The notes beneath the pieces are model-generated. The model was not told the origin of the DNA. It ran no database searches and saw only the letters and a list, made by a program, of their open reading frames with translations. This document shows, in pieces, positions 54,468 through 62,873 of a DNA stretch of 64,000 bases (its first letter is position 1; every line of letters begins with the position of its first letter). The stretch comes from Sphingoaurantiacus capsulatus (GTDB taxonomy: Bacteria; Pseudomonadota; Alphaproteobacteria; Sphingomonadales; Sphingomonadaceae), in NCBI RefSeq assembly GCF_042648405.1, contig NZ_JBHRXV010000003.1, positions 124,001-188,000 of the forward strand. The letters are read 5' to 3'. Made by a program: the position numbers and the translations under genes.

Positions 54468-55564
54468 CGCGCCAAGGACAGCGTGCTGATGCCTTTGCCC
54501 AGTTCGAAGGTCGAGCCGACACCGGCAACCACCGCGGTCTTGCGATCCATCCCCGCGAAGGTGCGCAGCCGGTAGGTCGCCTCGAAGCCGGTGCAGTGCG
54601 CGGCGAGCAGATGACGGATGCCAGCGGCGCGGAGCTGATCGCTGGTCCACTGAAGCGTGGCGTCGTCCGCCTGATAGAGGTGCAGGCCGCCGATCACGGC
54701 GTATACGGGCGCCTTGGTCACCCGCTGCGCCTCGTCGGCGATGTTGACGACGCCGGCGTGGCCGCAGCCGGTCAGCACCACGGTGCCATCGGCGGTCTCG
54801 ATGGCGAGCGCGCCGTGATCGATCGTGTCGACGCCTGCGCGCACCGCCGCCGCCGCACCCTCGTCGCCATGCGCGTGCGCCGCGACCTTGGCGCCACCCG
54901 CGCGAGCCTCGGCGACGGCGACGCGGAGCTGCGCCTCGGTCAGCATCGGCCGGCGTGGATCGGAGCTGAGCACCCCGGCGCGGTCGGTGGCGAAGACTTT
55001 GATGACGGTGGCGCCGCGCGCGATATTGGCGCGGATCAGCCGGCGGATCTCCTCGTCGTCGAGCGGCTTGCCCCACAGGTCGGCGAGCGCGGGCGTGTCG
55101 AGGATGATGCCGCCGATATCGGGGATGAAGCTGCCGGGATCGGGCACGATCGGATAGCCGGCGGGCAGGATTTCGGGCACGTCGGTGGCGCCGCCCTTGT
55201 GCAGCGCCTGGATTCCAGCATCGACGAAATGCATCGTCAGCATCGAGCGGCCGGTGGTGACGCCGGCCTTCAGCATGTTGCGAGCGTCGCCGAGGCTTGA
55301 GGGATGGACGTGCGCGTCAACGAAGCCGGGGAGCACCCAGCGGCCCTTCAAATCGATCCGCCGCGCGTCGGCCGGCGCGGCGACCTTGTTGCCGATCGCG
55401 ACGATCTTGCCGTCGCGAACGAGGATGGAAACGCCGCGCAACGGCTTGTCGCCGACGCCGTCGATCAGATTAGCGTTCTCCAATACCAGCGGGGGCGCCG
55501 CAAGCGCGACGCCCCCCACCAGTGCCAAAGCGGCCACGGCGACCGCTCGCAACTCATGCCTCAT
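54464..55564 (-). CDS. Chimeric protein: amidohydrolase N-terminus joined to metallo-beta-lactamase C-terminus
   Basis: A 366-residue exported protein (signal about 1-23). Residues 24-250 are an amidohydrolase: HVH at 85-87, a carboxylation-type Lys189 in GATVIKVFATDR, His230/232 (AAHAHG) and His250 (TIDHG). From about 252 the sequence changes to the C-terminal half of an MBL-fold hydrolase of the dihydropterin-synthase-like type: VVLTGCGHAGVVN, YAVIGGLHLY, LLAAHCTGF, VAGVGSTFEL. The last Asp of the amidohydrolase site and the HxHxDH motif of the MBL site are both absent. It may be a real fusion, a deletion, or an assembly error. Coupled to the next gene by ATGA. Confidence 0.8.
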   Translation of the reverse strand: MRHELRAVAVAALALVGGVALAAPPLVLENANLIDGVGDKPLRGVSILVRDGKIVAIGNKVAAPADARRIDLKGRWVLPGFVDAHVHPSSLGDARNMLKAGVTTGRSMLTMHFVDAGIQALHKGGATDVPEILPAGYPIVPDPGSFIPDIGGIILDTPALADLWGKPLDDEEIRRLIRANIARGATVIKVFATDRAGVLSSDPRRPMLTEAQLRVAVAEARAGGAKVAAHAHGDEGAAAAVRAGVDTIDHGALAIETADGTVVLTGCGHAGVVNIADEAQRVTKAPVYAVIGGLHLYQADDATLQWTSDQLRAAGIRHLLAAHCTGFEATYRLRTFAGMDRKTAVVAGVGSTFELGKGISTLSLAR

Positions 55565-56004
55565 GCAATCCAGCCTCGCTTGGCCGCCAGCCCGCTGAAC
55601 CAGACGAGGAAGGCGCCGACGATGAAAATGAAGATCGGGAAGCCTGCCGCCTGCGCGGGCCCCATCGACGCCAGAATGTCGGTCATCAGGAACACCGTGC
55701 CGAACTGCACGACGATGCCGAGCAGCGACAGCACGAAGAAGGCGCGGCACCACGCCTTGCGCAGCAGCAGCCCCACCGCGCCAGCAAGACCCGACCAGAC
55801 CGCGACCGCGTAGGCGGCAGGCACCCAGCCCGGCGACTGGTTCCACACGTCCTGCTGCGCCTGCGGCAATGCTGCAAAGGCTTCGGCGCTCATGCTCATC
55901 TGCTGGACGTACATCCAGCAGCCCATCGCCTCCCACAGCAGCGCCAGCACCGCCACTGCCCAGAACCACGTGGGTACGCCCTTGGATTCGATCGTCGTCG
56001 CCAT
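55561..56004 (-). CDS. Four-helix membrane protein of unknown function
   Basis: A 147-residue inner-membrane protein with four hydrophobic segments (about 13-30, 67-85, 90-108 and 118-136), a loop with PGWVPAAYAVAVWSG after a Gln-rich stretch (LPQAQQDVWNQ). This resembles the uncharacterised sugar-transporter/DUF-type membrane proteins common in sphingomonads, but I do not assign a family. ATG 56004 has GGAGGGGG 4 bases upstream. It is coupled to the amidohydrolase chimera. Confidence 0.65.
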   Translation of the reverse strand: MATTIESKGVPTWFWAVAVLALLWEAMGCWMYVQQMSMSAEAFAALPQAQQDVWNQSPGWVPAAYAVAVWSGLAGAVGLLLRKAWCRAFFVLSLLGIVVQFGTVFLMTDILASMGPAQAAGFPIFIFIVGAFLVWFSGLAAKRGWIA

Positions 56005-56061
56005 AACCCCCTCCGGTCGTTGCGAAGGCGTAATCCTGCGCTGTGGCGGCGGGATTGGCAA

Positions 56062-56400
56062 TCAGCCGGCGAGCGCGGCCTTCCACTCGGCCGGCGCGAA
56101 GCCGACCAGCAGCCCGCCCGGATGCTCGACGACAGGCCGCTTGATCATCGACGGCTGCGCGATCATCAGCCCGATCGCCTTCCCCGCATCGAGGTTCGCC
56201 TTGTCCGCATCGTGGAGCTTGCGGAACGTCGTGCCGGCGCGGTTGAGCAGCTTCTCCCAGCCGACGGCGGCCACCCATTTCTCCAGCCGCGCCCGGTCGA
56301 TGCCGGCGGCCTTGTAGTCGTGGAAGTCATAGGCAACGCCCTCGGCTTCACACCAGTCGCGCGCCTTCTTGATCGTGTCGCAATTCTTGATGCCGTACAT
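56062..56400 (-). CDS. ArsC/Spx-family reductase-like protein (YffB type)
   Basis: A 112-residue thioredoxin-fold protein opening MYGIKNCDTIKKARDWCE, the Cys of NCDT matching the ArsC-family position, then KLHDADKANLDAG and IAQPSMIKRPVVEHPGGLLVGF, where the Arg after K is the ArsC substrate-binding Arg. YffB-like proteins are glutathione-using thiol reductases of uncertain substrate rather than arsenate reductases. Chosen ATG 56400; a TTG at 56409 would add three residues. Confidence 0.85.
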   Translation of the reverse strand: MYGIKNCDTIKKARDWCEAEGVAYDFHDYKAAGIDRARLEKWVAAVGWEKLLNRAGTTFRKLHDADKANLDAGKAIGLMIAQPSMIKRPVVEHPGGLLVGFAPAEWKAALAG

Positions 56401-56419
56401 CGTCGTCAAAGCCGGGCTC

Positions 56420-56995
56420 CTAGTGTTGGCGGCGGAAGCAGTCGGGCGAATGATCGTCGACGAGGCCGACCGCCTGCATCCAGGCATAGACGATGGTCGG
56501 GCCGACGAACTTGAAGCCGCGCCGCTTCAGCTCCTTCGAGATCGCCTCGGAAAGTGGCGTCGAGGCGAGGATCTCGCCGTCGGTGCGCACGATCGGCTTC
56601 CCGCCGACGAAGCCCCAGGCGAAGTCGGCGAAATCGTCGCCGGCGGCCTGCATGTCGAGATAGATTTGCGCGCCCTTGAACGTCGCCTCGATCTTGGCGC
56701 GGGCGCGGACGATGCCGGGGTTGGCCATCAGCCGCTCGATATCGGCGGCGCCGAAGCGTGCGACCTTTTCGGGGTCGAAGCCAGCGAAGGCGTCGCGAAA
56801 CGCCTCGCGCTTCCTGAGGATGACGATCCAGGCAAGGCCCGCCTGGAAACCCTCCAGCATCAGCGCTTCCCACAGCGCCCGCGAATCGCGCAGCGGCACG
56901 CCCCATTCGGTGTCGTGGTAGCGGCGCATCAGCGGGTCCGGCTGCGCCCAGCCGCAACGCGTCACGCCATCGTCGGTGATCTTAGGGGCCGGCAC
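56420..56995 (-). CDS. tag: DNA-3-methyladenine glycosylase I
   Basis: Removes 3-methyladenine from alkylated DNA. 191 residues from GTG 56995, HhH-like fold; opening VTRCGWAQPDPLMRRYHDTEWGVPL with the Zn-binding Cys and His, then FQAGLAWIVILRKREAFR and KRRGFKFVGPTIVYAWMQAVGLVDDH, the family C-terminal motif. GTG 56995 is preferred over a TTG at 57013 because GAGG lies 5 bases before it. It starts 19 bases upstream of the YffB-like gene on the same strand. Confidence 0.93.
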   Translation of the reverse strand: MPAPKITDDGVTRCGWAQPDPLMRRYHDTEWGVPLRDSRALWEALMLEGFQAGLAWIVILRKREAFRDAFAGFDPEKVARFGAADIERLMANPGIVRARAKIEATFKGAQIYLDMQAAGDDFADFAWGFVGGKPIVRTDGEILASTPLSEAISKELKRRGFKFVGPTIVYAWMQAVGLVDDHSPDCFRRQH

Positions 56996-57122
56996 GCTTA
57001 CCTCGCGGGTCAATGGAGCAGCGGACCATAGCCGTGCAGAACGGAGTACGTCATCCGTCGAACCGCCGGTTTACGCGAGGTGCGCGGCGGCCGACACTGG
57101 GTGCTCAACCGCCGGAGGCCCC

Positions 57123-57608
57123 ATGACCAAACCCGTCATCAATCTCGACGAGGTCGAATTCGACGATATCGAGGAAAATGGCCGCTACACCTCGAGCCGC
57201 GCGACGATCAGCGACCTGATCGGCGCGCGCGACCTCGGCTACAACCTCACCGTCGTGCCGCCCGGCAAGGTGCAATGTCCCTTTCATTCGCACCATGGCG
57301 AGGAGGAGATGTTCTTTATCCTGGAGGGCGAAGGCGAGCTGCGCTTCGGCGAGGAGCGCTATCCGCTGCGGCCCAACGACGTCATCGCCTGCCCGACAGG
57401 CGGCGCCGAGGTGGCGCACCAGATCGTCAACACTGGCAAGGTGACGATGCGCTATCTCGCGATCTCGACGCTCGTGCCCGTCGAATCCTGCGAATACCCC
57501 GATTCAGGCAAGATCAGTATCGTCGCCGGAAAGCGCGCGGAGCGATTGGTGCGCAAGATGTTCCGGACGGAAGCCGACGTCGATTACTACGACCGCGAGC
57601 CCGGCTAA
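57123..57608 (+). CDS. Cupin-domain protein
   Basis: A 161-residue single cupin. The metal-binding first motif is PFHSHHGEEEMFFILEGEGELRFGEE (His, His, Glu) and the second is VAHQIVNTG with His. This is a mannose-6-phosphate-isomerase- or quercetinase-like double-stranded beta-helix; the reaction is unknown. The ATG at 57123 is clear. Its stop abuts the DUF4345 gene on the opposite strand. Confidence 0.85.
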   Translation: MTKPVINLDEVEFDDIEENGRYTSSRATISDLIGARDLGYNLTVVPPGKVQCPFHSHHGEEEMFFILEGEGELRFGEERYPLRPNDVIACPTGGAEVAHQIVNTGKVTMRYLAISTLVPVESCEYPDSGKISIVAGKRAERLVRKMFRTEADVDYYDREPG

Positions 57609-58014
57609 GCGCGGGTCTGCCGGAAAAAAAATAGCCGATCGCCGGAAAGACCAGCAGTTCGAAGGCGAGCGACGAGGCCACCGGCGACTGCAGCACCTCG
57701 CCGAGATCGGGCGCGGACAGCCGCGCCAGCGCGCCGACGAGGATCATGCCGATGCTGGCGAGGATGGCGATGCGGAACCGGAGCGGCTGAACCGCGCCGG
57801 CGATCCACAGCAGGCCAAGCCCGACCCAGACGCCGCCGAGAAAGCGGACATGATTGTCGCGGATGCGATAGGCTTCGGCGTCGATGGTATCGGCAAAGCC
57901 GCGCGGCACCTGCATGCCCAGGGTGTCGAGACCGCCGAGCGCGCTGTCGAGACCGAGAACCGCGATGCTGAGGCCAACCAGCCCCAGCACGATGCGTAGC
58001 GGTAGCGAAACCAT
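57514..58014 (-). CDS. DUF4345-like membrane protein with a possibly frameshifted C-terminus
   Basis: Residues 1-130 form a four-helix membrane protein (MVSLPLRIVLGLVGLSIAVLG, FLGGVWVGLGLLWIAGAV, IAILASIGMILVGALARL, FELLVFPAIGYFF) typical of DUF4345. As read, the frame then runs antisense through 95 bases of the cupin gene as an Arg-rich tail. An 8-T run (57627-57634 on the other strand, A-run) lies exactly at the change; one more base would give a natural end FFRQTRA at 57605. I suspect a homopolymer error, making the true protein about 134 residues. Function unknown. Confidence 0.7.
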   Translation of the reverse strand: MVSLPLRIVLGLVGLSIAVLGLDSALGGLDTLGMQVPRGFADTIDAEAYRIRDNHVRFLGGVWVGLGLLWIAGAVQPLRFRIAILASIGMILVGALARLSAPDLGEVLQSPVASSLAFELLVFPAIGYFFSGRPALSRARGRSNRRRLPSGTSCAPIAPRAFRRRY

Positions 58015-58066
58015 GGCCCTCCCCCATTTTTCGGGAAGGCTGGCGGTTGTCGGTGTCAGAAAGATG

Positions 58067-59626
58067 TCATTCCCACTCGATCGTGCCGGGCGGCTTCGAG
58101 GTGTAGTCGTAGACCACCCGGTTGATGCCGCGGACCTCGTTGACGATGCGCGTCGCCACCGCCGACAGGAAGCTGCTTTCGAATGGGTAGACGTCGGCGG
58201 TCATGCCATCGACGCTGGTGACGGCGCGCAGGCCGCAGACCGAATCATAGGTGCGGTGATCCCCCATCACGCCGACGGTGCGCACCGGCAGCAACACCGC
58301 GAACGCCTGCCAGATCGCGTCATAGAGACCCGCCTTGCGGATCTCCTCAAGGTAGATCTTGTCGGCCTTGCGGAGGATGTCGCAGCGCTCCTCGGTGACC
58401 TCGCCGGGGATGCGGATGGCCAGGCCCGGCCCCGGGAAGGGGTGGCGGCCGACGAAGGCCTCGGGCAGGCCGAGCTCGCGGCCCAGCGCGCGGACCTCGT
58501 CCTTGAACAGTTCGCGTAAGGGTTCGACGAGCTTCATGTTCATGCGCTCGGGCAGGCCGCCGACATTGTGGTGGCTCTTGATGGTCACCGACGGCCCGCC
58601 GGTGAACGACACGCTCTCGATGACGTCCGGGTAGAGCGTGCCCTGCGCGAGGAAATCGGCGCCGCCGATCTTCTTCGCCTCCACCTCGAACACGTCGATG
58701 AAGGTCTTGCCGATGAATTTGCGCTTGGCTTCCGGGTCCGTGACCCCGGCGAGGCCGCCGAGGAACAGCTCCGACGCCTGCACATGGACGAGCGGGATGT
58801 TGTAGCTGTTGCGGAACAGCCCGACGACTTCCTCGGACTCGCCCGAGCGCATCAGGCCGTGATCGACATAGACGCAGGTCAGCTGCTCGCCGATCGCCTC
58901 ATGGATCAGCACCGCGGCCACCGCCGAATCGACACCGCCCGACAGGCCGCAGATCACCCGGCCGGTGCCGACCTGCTTCCTGATCTCGGCGATCTTGGCA
59001 GCGCGGAAGCCCGCCATCGACCATTTGCCCTCGCAGCCGGCGATGTGCCGGACGAAATTGGCGAGCAGCTTGGCGCCGTCGGGGGTGTGCGCCACCTCGG
59101 CGTGGAACTGGATGCCGTAGAAACGACGCGCCTCGTCGGCGATGGCGGCGAAGGGTGCGCCGTCCGACTTGGCGATGACCTTGAAGCCGTCGGGGATCGC
59201 GTCGACGCGGTCGCCGTGGCTCATCCACACCTGATGTGTTTCGCCCGGCGCCCAGAGGCCGTCGAACAGCTTCGACGGCGACACCACCTCGATGAAGGCG
59301 CGGCCGAACTCGCGGTGGTCGGAGCCGGTGACCTGCCCGCCGAGCTGCGCGCACATCGCCTGCTCGCCGTAGCAGATGCCGAGAACGGGCAGGCCGCTGT
59401 CGAACACCGCCTGTGGGGCGCGCGGGCTGAAATCCTCATGCACCGAGGCGGGGCCGCCGGAGAGGATGATGCCGTTGGGCCGGAGGCGGGTCAGCGCTTC
59501 CTCGCCCTGGCTGAACGGGACGACCTCGCAATAGACGCCGGCTTCGCGGACGCGGCGGGCGATGAGCTGAGTCACCTGGCTGCCGAAGTCGAGGATCAGG
59601 ATCGATTCCTGGGGGACGACGGACAC
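58067..59626 (-). CDS. guaA: GMP synthase (glutamine-hydrolysing)
   Basis: Converts XMP to GMP with ATP and glutamine. 519 residues. The class I amidotransferase domain has the catalytic Cys in VLGICYGEQAMCAQLGG and His/Glu in GIQFHAEVAHT. The ATP pyrophosphatase motif SGGVDS is at about 230, with a dimerisation domain at the C-terminus ending KPPGTIEWE. The gene is intact and of standard length. It stands alone in the window; guaB is not present. Confidence 0.98.
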   Translation of the reverse strand: MSVVPQESILILDFGSQVTQLIARRVREAGVYCEVVPFSQGEEALTRLRPNGIILSGGPASVHEDFSPRAPQAVFDSGLPVLGICYGEQAMCAQLGGQVTGSDHREFGRAFIEVVSPSKLFDGLWAPGETHQVWMSHGDRVDAIPDGFKVIAKSDGAPFAAIADEARRFYGIQFHAEVAHTPDGAKLLANFVRHIAGCEGKWSMAGFRAAKIAEIRKQVGTGRVICGLSGGVDSAVAAVLIHEAIGEQLTCVYVDHGLMRSGESEEVVGLFRNSYNIPLVHVQASELFLGGLAGVTDPEAKRKFIGKTFIDVFEVEAKKIGGADFLAQGTLYPDVIESVSFTGGPSVTIKSHHNVGGLPERMNMKLVEPLRELFKDEVRALGRELGLPEAFVGRHPFPGPGLAIRIPGEVTEERCDILRKADKIYLEEIRKAGLYDAIWQAFAVLLPVRTVGVMGDHRTYDSVCGLRAVTSVDGMTADVYPFESSFLSAVATRIVNEVRGINRVVYDYTSKPPGTIEWE

Positions 59627-59700
59627 CGGGCAGCTCCTGCGATGATGAGGGATGCGCGCGCTCCTACGGGTCGCGCGCGTCCGAGTCTAGGGTCGCGGAG

Positions 59701-60195
59701 CTAGATGCGGGCGTAATCGAAGCCGCTGGTGAAATCGAACGCGGTCACCACGCCGAAACGCGCGGTGCAGGTGAACTTCGCGCGGTCATATTCGCGGCGG
59801 TCGCGCTCCCAGGTCGACGTGCGCTCCACCTCGACTTCGCCCGTCACGCGATATTCGTCGCCATCGCGATCGACCTCGATGTCGCGGACGCGCGGGTTGC
59901 GGCCATGGCGCTCCGCTTCCCGCTCAGCGTTGCGGGTGCAGTCGTCGACCGCGAGGTCGCGGTCGCTGCGCGTGCTGCTGCCGCGGGTGCGCCGGTCGCG
60001 GTCGATATCCTCGACCTCGTCCTTCAGCACGCGACCGACCACCGCGACGACGCCGGCGAGCACGGCGGCGCCGATGATGATTTCCTCGATATCGTCGCCG
60101 AAGGCATAGGCGGCGGCCGGCGCCGGGTTCGCCGCGCCGATCAGCAGCGCGCCGCCTGCGGCGACGGTCAGCGTCTTTCGCAATATCTGGCGCAT
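59701..60195 (-). CDS. Secreted protein of unknown function, charged C-terminal half
   Basis: A 164-residue protein with signal peptide (MRQILRKTLTVAAGGALLIGAANPAPAAA), a glycine/valine hydrophobic stretch (about 36-55), then a very Asp/Arg-rich segment (KDEVEDIDRDRRTRGSSTRSDRDL) and a beta-rich tail (VEVDRDGDEYRVTGEVEVER, with one Cys in FTCTARFG). No family is recognised. It lies 74 bases upstream of guaA on the same strand. The hydrophobic stretch could be a membrane anchor. Confidence 0.6.
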   Translation of the reverse strand: MRQILRKTLTVAAGGALLIGAANPAPAAAYAFGDDIEEIIIGAAVLAGVVAVVGRVLKDEVEDIDRDRRTRGSSTRSDRDLAVDDCTRNAEREAERHGRNPRVRDIEVDRDGDEYRVTGEVEVERTSTWERDRREYDRAKFTCTARFGVVTAFDFTSGFDYARI

Positions 60196-60331
60196 GGGCC
60201 GTCTCCTGTATTGGAGCGGACGATGCGCCGCGCGACTTTTATCGGCGATGAATGAATGAACGAACGACCGCGCCGTCGGGGAGGGAGACGGCGCGGTCGC
60301 GCGGGGGCAGTCAGGGAGGAAGGGATAGGCT

Positions 60332-60625
60332 TTACTTCTTGAGCAGCGCGAGCTGCTGCTCGCCGTCGATGCCGAGGGCGGCGAAGGCGGCCTCGAACTT
60401 CTTGTTGGCGGCGCGGTCGTTGCCGGCTTCGCAGAGCTTCTCGCCGACCGAGGCGAAGCGGAGCGCCTGCTTGGCGGCGCTGGCATCGGCGGTCGCGGCG
60501 GCGGCGCGGACCTGCGTCGGGACGGCGGCGCAGCGTTCGGCAGCAGCGGCCGGCGCGGCGGTGGCGAAGATCATGGTGGCCGAGATGAGGAAAGCGGCCG
60601 GGGCAGTGATCAGAGCGCGGTTCAT
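60332..60625 (-). CDS. Small secreted alanine-rich protein
   Basis: A 97-residue exported protein with signal peptide (MNRALITAPAAFLISATMIFATAAPAAAA) and a mature part of about 68 residues rich in Ala with two Cys (ERCAAVP and KLCEAGN) that may form a disulfide, helical by composition. The function is unknown. It is divergent from lysR, sharing a LysR-type box 17 bases upstream (60642-60656), so it is a candidate target of that regulator. Confidence 0.6.
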   Translation of the reverse strand: MNRALITAPAAFLISATMIFATAAPAAAAERCAAVPTQVRAAAATADASAAKQALRFASVGEKLCEAGNDRAANKKFEAAFAALGIDGEQQLALLKK

Positions 60626-60641
60626 GTCGAGTTCCTTGGAC

Positions 60642-60656
60642 TTGAGTGACGCTCAA
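60642..60656. promoter_or_regulatory. LysR-type box between the secreted-protein gene and lysR
   Basis: TTGAG-N5-CTCAA is a perfect dyad containing T-N11-A, the LysR-family signature. It lies 17 bases before the leftward gene ATG and 52 bases before lysR. A consensus -10 TATAAT at 60691-60696 on the plus strand lacks a good -35 and would put the start of transcription only about 5 bases before the lysR ATG, so that message would be nearly leaderless. Confidence 0.5.
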
Positions 60657-60707
60657 TATCTAATCCCACTTCATTGCCGGGATAATCCGATATAATGTCG
60701 ATGAGCC

Positions 60708-61684
60708 ATGAAGCAGAGCTACACAATCCCGCGCGGCCAGCTCGATGGGCTTGAGGCGTTCCTGCGCGTCGCCGAGCGCAAGAGCTTCCGCGCCGCCGCC
60801 GACGACCTCGGCGTTTCCCCTTCCGCAATCAGCCAGACCATCCGGGCGCTGGAAACAAGGGTGGGCGCCGCGCTGCTGACCCGCACTACGCGCAGCGTGG
60901 GGCTTACGCAGGCGGGGCAATATTTTCTCGACCGCGCGCGGCCCGCATTCGGCGATCTGAACGCGGCCTACGAGGCGGCACGCAGCCTTGGCGATAAGCC
61001 GGCGGGTCTGCTGCGCATCAACACGCCGCGCACGGTGATCACCTATCTGATCGAGCCGATTCTCGCCGGCTTTCTCGCGACCTACCCCGATGTCGAGGTC
61101 GAGATCTTTGCCGAGGACGNCCCGATGTCGAGGTCGAGATCTTTGCCGAGGACGGGTTCGTCGACCTGGCCGAGGGCGGTTTCGACGCCGGTATCCGCCT
61201 TGGCGAATATCTGCAGGCGGATATGGTGGCGGTGCGCCTGACCGCGCCGTTCCGCTTCCTCGTCGCCGGTACGCCCGCCTATTTCGAGAAGCATGGCCGG
61301 CCGGAGCGTCCGTCAGACCTGCGCCGGATGCCCTGCGTCCGCTATCGCCAGATGCGCGGCACCATCCCCAACTGGTCGTTCGTCGACGGCAACCGGCCGA
61401 TCGAGGTCGCGGTCAACGGCCCGGTCATCGTCAACGACCTCACCGCCGCGATGGCCACGATGCTGCAGGACATCGCGTTGGTTCATGTCGCCGAGCCGCT
61501 GGTCGAGGAAGGTATCGCGAAGGGCGAGATCGAGACGGTGCTCGACGACTATGCCGCCAGCTCGCCGGGCATCTACCTCTACTACCCCGGCCGGGCACAG
61601 ATGCTGCCCAAGCTGCGCGCCTTCATCGACTATATCCGCGAGAACCAGCCGCCCGAGAAGGTGCTCGAACGCTACCGCCCCTAA
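60708..61684 (+). CDS. LysR-family transcriptional regulator, interrupted by an assembly join
   Basis: The N-terminal winged helix-turn-helix is intact (LDGLEAFLRVAERKSFRAAADDLGVSPSAISQTIRALE) followed by a periplasmic-binding-like effector domain. A single N at 61120 is flanked by the same 34 bases twice (61086-61119 and 61121-61154), which breaks the frame. Removing one copy plus the N gives a continuous 313-residue protein ending YRENQPPEKVLERYRP-like, normal for LysR. The downstream alcohol dehydrogenase lies 49 bases further on the same strand. Target genes unknown. Confidence 0.9.
61086..61154. other. Assembly artefact: duplicated 34-mer around an N
   Basis: The 34 bases at 61086-61119 and 61121-61154 are identical and separated by one N (61120). 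This is the pattern of two contigs whose overlap was joined with a placeholder instead of merged. It inserts 35 spurious bases in lysR. Confidence 0.9.
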
Positions 61685-61733
61685 CGGCTTGGATGGGCTG
61701 CGCCGGTTAGGTCGCAGCCGCTAAAGGAACGCC

Positions 61734-62873
61734 ATGACCAGCTTCAGCTTCAACTATGGCCCGCGGGTCCGCTCCGCCGCCGGCGCAGCGGACGGCATTG
61801 CCGACCTGATCGCCGCCGAGCGCATCCTGTTCGTCACCGACGCGGGCGTGCGCGGGCTCGGCCTGTGCGACGGCGCGCTGGCGGCGCTCACCGCAGCCGG
61901 GCGCGAGGTGGTCGTCTTTGATCAGGTCGAGGCAGACCCGTCGGCGACGACGGTGTTGGCGGCGGTCGAGGCCGGACGTGGCGCTGGCGCGGTTGTCGGC
62001 TTCGGCGGCGGCTCGCCGATGGATGTGGCGAAGGTTGCCGCCTATCTGCTGGGCAGCGGCGACGAACTGGAGGCGATCTACGGCGTAGAGCAGGCGAAGG
62101 GCCGCGGCCTGCCGCTGGTGCTGGTACCGACGACCGCCGGCACGGGGTCGGAGGCGACGCCGATCTCGGTGATCACCGTCGGCGCGACCGAGAAGAAGGG
62201 CGTCAATTCGGCGGCGCTCTATGCCGAATGGGCGCTGCTCGACCCGACGTTGACCTATGGTCTGCCGCCCGCCGTCACCGCCGCCACCGGCATCGACGCG
62301 ATGGTCCACGCGATCGAGGCCTATACCTCGGTGCGCCTCAAGAACCCGATCTCCGATGCGCTGGCGCGCGAGGCGCTGAAGCTGCTCGCCGCCAATATCC
62401 GCACCGCGGTCAACGACGGCGGCAATGGCGAGGCGCGCGGCGCGATGCTGCTCGGTGCCTATCTGGCGGGCGTCGCCTTTTCCAACGCGCCGGTCGCGGG
62501 CGTTCACGCGCTCGCCTATCCGCTGGGCGGGCATTTCCATGTGCCGCACGGCCTGTCGAACGCGCTGATGCTGCCGCATGTGCTGGGCCACAACATGAAC
62601 GCGGCGATGCCGCTCTATGCCGAGCTGGCGCCGCTCATCGATCCAAAGCTCGGGTCGCTGGGGCGGCAGGGGCAGGCGCAGGGCTTCGTCGAGGCACTCT
62701 CGGCACTGTCGGCCGATTGCGGCCTGCCCGACCGGCTGCGCGCGGTCGGCGTTGCCGCTGAGCATCTCGACCTGCTGGCGGCGGAGGCGATGAAGCAGCA
62801 GCGCCTCATCATCAACAACCCCTGCCCGATCGAGCAGCATCACGCCCGCGCGCTCTATGAGGCGGCGCTTTGA
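61734..62873 (+). CDS. Iron-containing (group III) alcohol dehydrogenase
   Basis: A 379-residue dehydrogenase with an NAD(P)-binding N-terminal domain (GFGGGSPMDVAKVAA) and a C-terminal iron-binding domain; iron ligands are within GIDAMVHAIEAYTS and HALAYPLGGHFHVPHGLSNALMLPHV (Asp/His set). It acts on primary or secondary alcohols or reduces aldehydes. AAGGA lies 5 bases upstream of the ATG. A 7-base hairpin (61696-61702 with 61713-61719) separates it from lysR. The stop overlaps the thioesterase TTG (TTGA). Confidence 0.92.
   Translation: MTSFSFNYGPRVRSAAGAADGIADLIAAERILFVTDAGVRGLGLCDGALAALTAAGREVVVFDQVEADPSATTVLAAVEAGRGAGAVVGFGGGSPMDVAKVAAYLLGSGDELEAIYGVEQAKGRGLPLVLVPTTAGTGSEATPISVITVGATEKKGVNSAALYAEWALLDPTLTYGLPPAVTAATGIDAMVHAIEAYTSVRLKNPISDALAREALKLLAANIRTAVNDGGNGEARGAMLLGAYLAGVAFSNAPVAGVHALAYPLGGHFHVPHGLSNALMLPHVLGHNMNAAMPLYAELAPLIDPKLGSLGRQGQAQGFVEALSALSADCGLPDRLRAVGVAAEHLDLLAAEAMKQQRLIINNPCPIEQHHARALYEAAL

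Noticed and set aside
54464..56278. A longer amidohydrolase reading frame up to 56278
   Set aside because: The extension lies over the membrane protein and YffB-like genes; a signal peptide starts at 55564.
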